Positions 55,196 to 64,000 of a stretch of 64,000 bases of DNA are shown one piece after another (position 1 is the first letter of the stretch; every line of letters starts with the position of its first letter). A program made the translations under genes and the position numbers. Below the pieces are notes generated by a model. That model had not been told where the DNA came from. It was given only the letters and a program-made list of their open reading frames with translations, and searched no databases. This DNA is from Lactuca virosa (Eukaryota > Streptophyta > Magnoliopsida > Asterales > Asteraceae), in NCBI GenBank assembly GCA_928212115.1, contig CAKMRJ010005412.1, forward strand, positions 247,389,705 to 247,453,704, read 5' to 3'.

Positions 55196-58100
55196 CTATC
55201 CTTTCCCCCTGTTCTTCAACCATAGAAAAGATTGTGCTTTTATTTCATCCAACAACCTCCATGGTGGTAACCCTCTATTATTGAAATTTCTATCATTCCT
55301 AGCTTTCCATATAGGCCACATGGTTACGAGAATCACCGCATTTGCAACTTTCTTCTGTTTAGGTGATTGAAAGGATGAATGTGAGATAGCCATCGCCCGT
55401 TCCAGATTTGTAGCTAGTGACATATCCAGATCACACCATGTCTCCACTAAGGCCCACACTGTTTTTGCCCATGAACACTGTAAGAATATATGTTCACTTG
55501 TTTCTGACTCCATACCACAAAATACACAGTTGGGCTATGACATTGATATCCCTCTTTTGACCAATTCATGTTTAGTTGGTAGCCTATCAAGCACCACACG
55601 ACATCCAAAAAAAATTATTTTTATTGGGACCCAATTATTCCACCAATGTTTGTAAGGTAGCTCCAAGTAATTCTTCGATTCCCATAGTCTACGCATTGAT
55701 TTGACTGTGAACTCTCCCGAAGTTTCAATTTTCCAGCTCCATTTATCATCATTACTCTTGAGGTTATTGGCCTGTAAAACTAGTTCACAACAGATTCTTT
55801 CAATTTTTTCCTCTTCCGACAGTTGTACCCTTTTCCAATTCCACCTCCAGCTGATATATACTCCGTTAAACTCCAATCTATCAGACACCATACATTGTTT
55901 CTCTTTTTCTAATTTGAATAGTGTTGGGAAAACTTCCTTTAGAATGCCAATACTCGTCCAGTTCTCAAACCAGAATGAAGTTTTATTACCTCTGCCCAAT
56001 TCCTTTTTAGTAATTTGGAAAACATCAAATTACTATCCTCCATGTCGTTTGTTACCCTTGTGATGTTTTTCCATACTCCCGATAATTCCGATTTTACCGG
56101 AAAAATTTTCCACGTCCTCTCTAAAGCATGAAGATATGTGATTAATTTCGCCCATAATGAATCAGGTGATGCTTTGAACCTCCACAACCACTTGGAAAGA
56201 AGAGAGAGATTTGATGCTCTAAGACTTACGACACCCATACCTCCCTTATTTTTTGGAGTTATAACCTTATCCCAACTAATCCAACAGATTTTTGTTGTTG
56301 GCGACCCTCCTCCCCATAAGAATTTTCTTTTAACCCCTTCTAAGTTCTAGATCACTTTCAATGGAGCTTTAAACAATGAGAAATAGAATATTGGGAGGCT
56401 ACTAAGCACCGAGTAAACGAGAGTAATACGGCCCCCGAATGATAATGTTTTTGCTTTCCAAGATGACAGTCTAGATTGGAACCGGTCAAGGACTGGCTTC
56501 CAATTCTTGCAAAGAGACATGTTCGCCCCCACGGGGAGCCCCAAATACGTGAAGAGCAGAGATGCAGACTGACAATTCAGAATACATGCCATAGAGACTA
56601 CTTCATTTGTGTCCACGCCAATACCAAAAACCCTACTTTTTGATAAATTCACTTTCAAACCCGAAGCTAGATGAAAACATCTCAATATACGCGCGAGATT
56701 CATAAGATTCACCTGGGACCATCCCCCCACAAATAGGGCGTCATCTGCATAAAGTAGATGGGAGATACAAGAACCCTGCTTAGGCGTGGAGATACCATGG
56801 AATATACCCAAGTTCACAGGTTTTGTCATCACTGTGTTCAGAGCTTCCATTTCTAAAACAAACAAAAATGGGGGGAGTGGGTCGCCCTGTCTCACCCCCA
56901 TACTCATCGAGAACTCCAGAGTTGGAGCACCATTTACCAAAACAGACGTACGTGAGGATCGGAGACATCCAAGTATCCAATGACACCACCTTGACGGGAA
57001 GCCCAGCTGATCCATGGTTGATATCAAGAAATCCCAACTCAGTGAATCAAACGCTTTATTAAAGTCAACTTTTTAAAATTAATGCCTCTCTATTCGTCTT
57101 TTTGAGCCATGTAACCAATTCATTAATCATCAGTAGACCATCAAGAATATTCCTCCCCGCTATGAAAGCTGATTGAACCTCCCCTACCACCGACCCAATT
57201 ACTTTCTTCAACCAATTTGCCAACACTTTTGAGATAACCTTATATACATATCCAATAAGATTGATTGGGCTATAGTCAACCAAACACAAAGGGTCCATCA
57301 CCTTGGGCACGAGCATGATAACTGAAGAATTGCAACCCGAGTTTATGATTCCTGAAGAATGGAACTGTTGGAAAACCCTAAGAAAATCAGTTTTCAAGAT
57401 CTCCCAAAAGCTTTTGATGAATTTGAATGAGAATCCGTCAGGCCCTGGTGCTTTTTCGCTCCAACAGCTCCATACAACATCTTTTATTTCCTCCATTTTA
57501 AACATCTCCAAGAGAAAAGACGCATCCGCAACCGATAACCTCTTTATAAAATTACCAGCTAATCTAGGCCTAGCAGTTGCATGATCAGTGAATTTCTCTT
57601 TGAAAAAAGAAAAAACCTCCTTCTTTATTGCTACTGGGTCAGTGGACCATACGCCATTTATTGACAACCCGTTTATTATATTATTGGAGATGTTACTCTT
57701 AATGATACCATGAAAATAACGTGAGTTCTCTTCGCCATCAATAGCCCACCTGATTCTCGCCTTTTGTTTAAGGTCCATGATTCTCCTATTTTCCATCTCA
57801 AGTACTTTACGTTTCCACTCTATACGGTTATCAAGCTCGACACTCGATAGTTGTCTATATTCCGCTATCAATTCCAAATCGTTTATCTGATTTTTAAGAG
57901 CGCAAACAAGACCTCTCTCCTTTTCTCCTTCCTTTATCTTCCAATCTCTGATGGCATCTTTAATGTTCCTGAGCTTTGCACATAAGAGCTTATCCGAAGG
58001 GCCAATGTAATGAAATTTTAAGGCTGCCGAAAGAACCACATCATTGAAACCGGGTTGCAAAAGCCAACTATTAAAGAAGCGGAACGGAGAAGGCCCAAAG

Positions 58101-58790
58101 TTGGACACATATGTAAGTAGGATCAGAGAATTCTTTCGGTAAGGGAGTAAGGGCATCATTTGGCCATTTGTCAAGAAAACTTTGATTTACAAGCATTCGG
58201 TCTATCTTACTAAGTTTCTCCCCTCCATCCGTCATGTATGTGTATTTTCTACCCCATATAGCATATTCCAAGAGGTTTGCTTGAAGAATGAATTCATTGA
58301 GTTTCCTAGCCCCCAGTGCACAAAATGCGGAATTAAATATTTCTTCTGGTGATCTGACATCGTTGAAATCCCCCATAAGGATCCATAAACCCCCCATGTT
58401 ATTTATCAGGGACCCTAATTCCGACCAGAGAAAATTCTTTTGATATTGACAATGAGGGGCATAAACGTTTGGTATGATCAAATCTTTCGATATCCCTTGA
58501 ACAAAACCCACAATCACTAGAAAATTTTGACCTCGAATAATTGATTTCTGCTTAAATATTGATGGATCCCATATACAGAATAGTCCACCTGATCTTCCAT
58601 TAGCATTCACAGCAGCATAGTCAAAAGCTGTAGAATCCCAATAATTTTGAAATTGAATACGAGAAGAGTCCAAGAATTGCGATTCTTGAAAAGCCAAAAA
58701 GTGTAGTTTATTAGATCTTTTTAGACGTTGTACCCATTCCATCTTTATGGAACTAACAGCCCCCCGAATATTAAGAGATAGAAAATTCAT
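55196..58790 (-). pseudogene. LINE ORF2: endonuclease, reverse transcriptase, zinc-binding domain
   Basis: ATG at 58790 (MNFLSLNIRGA). AP-type endonuclease with LAFQES, WILMGDFNDV and LSKIDRMLV. Frameshift near 58120. RT follows with RWAIDGEENSRYFH, EKAPGPDGFSFKF, INLIGYVYKVISKVLANWL, a one-base frameshift in an A run near 57062, SMGVRQGDPL and LLYADDALFVGG. A stop at about 56347 and a frameshift near 55990 follow. The C-terminal zf-RVT domain has KHWWNNWVPIKI and CVFCGMESETSEHIFLQC, preceded by a TAG near 55535. All catalytic motifs survive, so decay is moderate. Confidence 0.9.
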
Positions 58791-58791
58791 T

Positions 58792-60761
58792 AAAAATCAT
58801 TTTGCACACCTGACTCGTTCACCAACGATTTAACCTGATCGCGGAAACCATCCATTTGAAAGCCCAGACACTTACCCACATTAAGCGTATTATTAACTTC
58901 CTTATCTATGTTGTTGAGGAGCACCTGATCACAATGTTCATGAGGATTAAGATCATCCCTAGGGGCGCGAGATGCAGTCGAGTGCGATGGGGTTTGCGAG
59001 GCTCTGGGCATCCACATAGTATCTTTGAGTTTCAACGAGTGATGTGGACGTTTAAATGGAGTTTTATTTGACTCTCTCTTACGATTCGACAACATTTTTG
59101 TGGAATCGGAGCTAATTTGTGAGGAAGAAGCTAAGCAATTAAGGTCAGGCAATGTAGACGGACCTTGCACCTCCATTATTGGGACCAGACTAATATTACC
59201 TGCATTTGGCTCTTGCATAGAGTTACACGTCCCTAGACCCATAACCTATGTCTTGGCCCACTACAAATTGTTCATCACGCCAATGGTCCACAGTTGCTCT
59301 ATCTTGGCCCATATCTAGAGGCCCATCACTCCTGTGATCCGAAGATGTTTCATTCGGCTCAAGATTTGCATGTTCACCACCTATTTCCTGGTTTAACATG
59401 TGGGGATTCCCAATATATCTATTATTTATTGCCGCCTCGGAAATCTGCCCTTTAATAATGACGCGTTCCACATGAACCGATTCGGCTACCACTGATGCTT
59501 CATCTACCAAGTTGTTCACCGGAGACGAAGTTTTCCGACCATATGATACCAGGGGGGTGATCACTCGATCATATTCTACCTCTTGTCTCGAAGAACCCAC
59601 CTCTGATCCATCTATATCCTCTTCATCCTCAAAGAGATCATCCCCTGCTCTAAATTCTCCTTCTTCTAAGTTTTTCTCATCATCGGATATTCCTAAATCT
59701 TCCTTGAGGGAATCAAATATACCCTCCTCCGCCTCCTCCTCGCTGCATCCATTTTTCTCGTCCACGAAACTGGGAACCCAAGGCCAAGTATCTTCAGCCA
59801 CAAACACCGTGTAACGTTTGTCCCTCCACATAAGCTCCACTTCTTCTTCGATACGGAATACCGATTTAACCAACACACACATAACACCGACCGAGAGGTC
59901 CATTGTCTTCAAAGATGATTGAACATGGGCAATCACTCTTCCAAATAGCCCTCCGATTGATTCAAAGCACGAGCAATCCCATACATGAAATGGAACACCT
60001 TCGATTCTGATCCATGCTACACGTTGATATTCGATGTCCATTCCATCCCAGACCACTAGGTTGGAGAACCAATTTGCCCATGTTTGTTTACCATCAACAT
60101 GAAAGTTATTTGCCGCTACTTCACACTTGAATATCAACAGGGCACGTAATCCACCCATATATTTGATTGAAACATCTTGTACACCTTCCGCTTTTAGCCC
60201 CATCATGAGGTTACCCATTTTCTTCATGTTGCATGCCTCTCCCAATAAAGACTTATTTTTCCATAATGAACAATGTTGGGCCACGGGAAGAGAGATAGTA
60301 ACCGACTTCTTCTTAATTGGGGCCGATATATTTTGTGTTGATCCGTGTAACGCATCCTTGAAGCTTTTTCCATTCACCAAATTGTTGTTGTAATTTCTAC
60401 CCAATCCACCATTGTTGTTACCCAATACCCTCGGTTGGGGACGCACTGAATCAACTTCATATCTCACCTTGTGCAGGGCGTGGTTACCATCCCGACTCAT
60501 GGGACGTCTCTGGTTTTTGCCATATTTAGCCACATTCGCATCAATCTTTGCTCCATCAATCTTGACTGCTTTTATGTTGTCCACCAAGGACTTGGTATCT
60601 TTAACGAACAAAAATTTGAGAAAAGCAAAACTTAGCCCTCCTCTGTCTTTTTTCAGCGGGATGTAAGCATTCACCATCTTACCAAAAGATTTGAAGGTCT
60701 TCCAAAGGGTTGCAATAGTGCAGCCAACCGATATGTTTGATATGAAGATGGAGGTTTCTTC
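58792..60761 (-). pseudogene. LINE ORF1: RRM and DUF4283-like Gag protein
   Basis: Runs from the truncation at 60761. It begins inside an RRM (SIFISNISVGCTIATLWKTF, then GGLSFAFLKF), then a basic linker, then a DUF4283-like domain (MKKMGNLMMGLKAEG, WIRIEGVPFHVWD, near 59960-60260), an acidic stretch (EEEAEEG, DEEDIDGSE), and a tail. A frameshift at about 59225-59240 moves the tail (59242-58792) to another frame. The true ATG is beyond the M insertion. It overlaps ORF2 start closely. Role: RNA-binding partner of ORF2 protein. Confidence 0.8.
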
Positions 60762-61504
60762 TGTAACTTCCGCAGATCCGGGCTACTTAATTTCGAGACA
60801 ATAAGCATCAAAAATGAGTTTTTGGTGGAAGATTATTTATAAGGATTAATTTTTTCCAAGTGATAGTATATGTTACAAGGGTTCCGTACATATAAAGAAC
60901 GCTAAAATCCGAGTTATAACGAAGAAGTTATGGCCCGTCGAAGTTTCGCGGCAAAACCGGCACGACACCGGAAGACGTAAATAGTGAATTTACGATGGAG
61001 GACTTTTTAGCCTTAGAAATATAAACAAAAGTTGTAGTATACGTTAAACTGAGAACATACAAAAAAAGAACGGCCAAATCTGACTTCGTATGAGGAAGTT
61101 ATAAATTTTCTAAGATTTTGCATAGCAGTGCACGACCCGAAACTCGAATTTTAGATCGAACGGTTTTTGGCCTACACGGCCTAAATGAGAGTTGAAGATC
61201 TCATTAATAGGAACTCAACGCTAAAAAGACAGAAGAAAACGGAGTCCGTATGTAGAAGTTATGAATTTTACGCGGACATTTAACAATATAATCTCCTCAT
61301 ATTGTTAAATTTAATATCGGTCGAGAATTAGCCGACAGAGTCAAAATGAAAGTTGTAGATCTTATTTTTACCTACGCGTGGATATAAAGAACATCGAAAA
61401 CGGAGCTCGTATGCGAATGTTATGAATTTTCTAAAATCGGCTGATTTCCACCCTCTGTGCGATGCCAAGTGTCAGCACCAGGCGAAACTTTGGAGCCTAC
61501 GCAA

Positions 61505-61562
61505 CACCACGACGTGGTGAGAGGCACCACGACGTGGTGACGCCCCATGCAGCCTATAAATA
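61505..61562 (+). promoter_or_regulatory. M promoter: two CACCACGACGTGGTG palindromes and TATA box
   Basis: CACCACGACGTGGTG at 61505-61519 and 61525-61539, then TATAAATA at 61555-61562. The core CACGACGTG is the same as in F, an unrelated Gypsy lineage. Confidence 0.8.
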
Positions 61563-62059
61563 GAGGTTCCGGGTGAAGCTCATTCCTCACACCTTCAATC
61601 CCTTCTTTCACTCTCTAGAACATCTCTCTAAGCCCTAAAACCCCCCAAAAAGCCTAGGGAACCCCCTAGCACGAGGCGGAAGCCCCGGAGTGCCCGACGG
61701 CTCCGAAAAGAAGAGCCTTCGGCTCAGAAACTCTGCTTCGGCGGAGCCCAGTTTTGAGAAAAACCCGCTGTTTTGTCGAAAGAAGCTGTTTTAAGTAAAC
61801 GAAGCGTTGTCCGAGTACCGATTCACCACCTTATCAGGTGAGTGCATAATTACTTTCATCTTACACATAGATATGAAGTATTTTATAAAAATTATGTGTC
61901 ATGTGTGCATACTATCTGAATACTTGTTGTCTATGCTGGAAGAATGATTTTATACATGTTTTAAAATGATTTAAACTGTATATGTAATTTATATCTACAA
62001 ATATGTTCGGTATGACATGGGTAGATGAATAATGAGAGATAAAAGATGATGTGAGTAAA

Positions 62060-62350
62060 CATTGGAAGCTATAGACTTAGTGCCTAATAAATAACATCGA
62101 CAGCTATAGACTTAGTGCCTATTGGACAAACACTGGTAGCTATGGACTTAGTACCTATTAGGTAAACACGAATGGCTATGGACTTAGTACCTGTTAGGTA
62201 TTGGTAGCTATGGACTTAGTACCTGGTAGCTATGGACTTAGTGCCTGTTAGATAAATGTTGGTAGCTATGGACTTAGTACCTACACTGGTAGCTATGGAT
62301 TTAGTACCTGATGAATGAAGTTTAGCAGCTATGGAATTAGTGCTTGTCTT
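62060..62350 (+). repeat. GGTAGCTATGGACTTAGTACC minisatellite in LTR M
   Basis: Nine imperfect units, many ending in GTACCT or GTGCCT. GGTA..CTA can pair with TAG..TACC within a unit. The array lies between the donor-like and acceptor-like sites of this LTR. Confidence 0.85.
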
Positions 62351-62842
62351 ATAAACCCTGGAAGTAAGGGACTTCGAAATGAACGAATCCAGGATAGATG
62401 ACTCTTAGGGTAGACCCTTAAGAGTAAGGAAGATAATGGGGATGGGTAATTGGGTTGATTGTTTGATGTTTAAACATAATAATTATAATATTGTGGGTTG
62501 AAAACCCTATGTACTCACCAGGTTTCCCAACCTGACCCACTCAGTTTATTTGAATCACAGGTGTCGATATGAAGTTACATTACACTGAGAGATTATGGAG
62601 ATATAAATCACTAGTGAAAATGAATGTAAGTTCTGTTTATGCTTATGTTTCTGTATTGACGATGACATCTCAATGTTTTAAAACGAATAAAATACATTTC
62701 TTCGGAAATGCCTTGATAACGTATTTATCATGTTTTTCTGGGAACAAATTCCGCAACATTTTTATTAAAAAGGGTACTCTGATTTTTATAAAGCATAAAC
62801 AAAATCGGTCTTTTCTGGCCGTGAAAATGGGGATGTCACAGT

Positions 62843-62858
62843 TGGTATCAGAGCATTA
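62843..62858 (+). other. Primer binding site of M
   Basis: TGGTATCAGAGCATTA, two bases after the LTR, initiator tRNA-Met type. Confidence 0.88.
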
Positions 62859-64000
62859 GTTTAAGCGAACTAGGAATATGGATTTATTTCTAGACTTAAA
62901 CTTAGAATGCTAAGCAATGATTGTGAGGAGTGTGTCTAATAAAATTTAGGTAATACACTTGAATAGACACAAGCACTAGCTAACTTAGGGAAAATGCCTA
63001 ACATGCTTTTATGTGCTAAATGATTTATGATGCTAAATGTCTGATCGGATCTATGGTCTGTTGCCGACCAGATCTGGAAATTTTATGTGCTCAGGTTTCT
63101 AAACGTTTAATTACGATATTAGAACTGACATGTAACTTTTTGGAGTAATAAGGAGGAATACGCGTCTAAATCTTCCTCTATCTATATTCTCGTCTCGATA
63201 CACCGAACGCCTGCTTTGGTGTATAGAATGTCATGATAAGGACTCATAGCAGACTAAGCAAATGGAGGAAATGTGAAGGCTTACGATAGTGAATGATACC
63301 TATCGGAAGATATCGTAAGAGTGATATATTGCATTTAGAATGCGTCTAATAAATAATATGTCTAGTACGGGAGAAGTACACTTTTGATTAGCAGAAAGAA
63401 AGATTTTTTGGTATAATCCATGAAGTTATCCCATCGTCTGACGTTTCCATCACCAACCGAGTTGAAGCGGAATTGTTGTTGAGGATATACATGGAAGAAG
63501 TCCTAGTAGAGTCTAGGGAAATATTAATGATTATTTGGACATATTCGTATGTGTTAAATTGTTTTGTGCTTTTAAGAGATAAGAACTTGGGGAACTGTGA
63601 GACAATACTAGGGACGAGTATGAGTAGGTGTGAATGGTAGTAGAGGCCTATACCACCGAAAGCACAGGATTCACACTTGGATCAGGGAAGGTCACAAGGT
63701 TACCAAGAAGCTAGTAATTGATACCATTTTATTCAAGTATGTCGTTACCATCGTTTCGGTAATGACTAAGAAGATGATTGTTATTCCAACCCTAGTGGTC
63801 ATATCAAATTGATTTCGACTACGACGAGTATGTTACGTGGTTCAAAGAACCAAGTTCGATGTAGCATCTGACTTAAGCCGGAAGATTGAAATAAAAGATA
63901 ATCAAAGCGATCAGTAGAGGTATCGCGATACTTGCTTGTAGCTAGAAATGCTACCTTTTAAGATGTGATTATATCACATTAGAACATGAAGGAAGGTATA
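62859..64000 (+). mobile_element. Leader/internal region of Gypsy element M (continues past window)
   Basis: About 1.1 kb after the primer site without a recognisable gag. A 60-codon ORF at 63630-63812 shows no family motif. Either a long or degenerate leader, or gag starts beyond base 64000. Confidence 0.6.

Larger units (their letters stand above)
45587..60761 (-). mobile_element. L1-type LINE on the minus strand, split by K and truncated by M
   Basis: Reading minus strand: RRM-containing ORF1 (60761 down), ORF2 with endonuclease, reverse transcriptase and a zinc-binding end domain (58790-55196), a 3' UTR (55195-54944, then 46180-45597) and a poly(A) tail, seen on plus as ten T at 45587-45596. 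Gypsy K is inserted in the 3' UTR with TAATC duplicated. The 5' end was removed or displaced by the M LTR at 60762, so no target duplication can be read. Frameshifts and stops make it inactive. Confidence 0.88.
60762..62840 (+). repeat. 5' LTR of Gypsy element M
   Basis: 2079 bp, TGTAACTTCC to GGATGTCACA, followed by a tRNA-Met primer site, so this is a 5' LTR in plus orientation. Its start cuts the LINE ORF1 frame. Contains the TATA box, palindromes, a donor-like GTGAGT at 61838, a minisatellite and an acceptor-like CACAG (62556-62560). The ORF at 62569-62859 is not a gene. Confidence 0.88.

Noticed and set aside
62060..62350. CRISPR-like regularly spaced repeats
   Set aside because: Units are imperfect with no unique spacers of constant length, and the context is a plant LTR; this is a minisatellite.

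Overview
This is a plant nuclear window made almost entirely of nested, mostly decayed transposable elements. The family set, the initiator tRNA-Met primer sites on both Copia and Gypsy elements, the chromodomain Gypsy and the RRM-type LINE all point to a large, repeat-rich eudicot genome. The Copia LTRs and their leader motif ACTCGTCGAGT look to me like lettuce (Lactuca, Asteraceae), but that is memory and was not searched. No complete host gene is visible. The only non-transposon coding signal is a two-exon fragment near 38.4-39.0 kb.

Layout. 1-5862: 3' part of a degenerate Copia element (E), sitting in a Gypsy LTR whose tail is 5863-6355 (G). 6356-8512 and 32482-33174: 3' non-coding region and LTR of an Athila/Tat-like Gypsy element (F). 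8513-32481: a minus-strand Copia element (A) that split the F LTR and is flanked on both sides by AGATT. A was itself split by a 2.9 kb solo Gypsy LTR (D, 9977-12875) and by a plus-strand Copia element (B, 16820-29923). B contains a third Copia element (C, 20557-28223). 33175-34214 plus 37684-37692: a Gypsy LTR (J) hit by a non-autonomous LTR element (H, 34215-37683). 37693-45586: AT-rich, lower-repeat DNA with the gene fragment, a solo Copia LTR (40609-41405), a repeat between 22-bp direct repeats (42703-43019) and a hAT-type MITE (44082-44472). 45587-60761: a minus-strand LINE whose 3' UTR was hit by a nearly intact Tekay-type chromovirus (K, 46181-54943). 60762-64000: 5' LTR, primer site and leader of another Gypsy element (M) that truncated the LINE.

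The insertion order can be read from split coding frames and target-site duplications: J, then F, then A, then B, then C on one branch. G then E, D, and H are side branches; the LINE was hit by K and, separately, by M. At its deepest the nest has five levels.

Three observations go beyond annotation. (1) The long Gypsy LTRs D, J, K and M each hold a GTGAGT donor and a CAG acceptor enclosing a family-specific array of short hairpins; G keeps the array and the acceptor. In G and K the stem arms change from unit to unit while still pairing. (2) K has a 65-bp intron-like segment exactly at the Gag-protease boundary; removing it restores the reading frame. (3) Unrelated LTR families (F, D, K, M, J and the Copia group) each carry clusters of a short CpG-containing palindrome, in most cases just upstream of the TATA box. 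All three rest on reading this sequence only.
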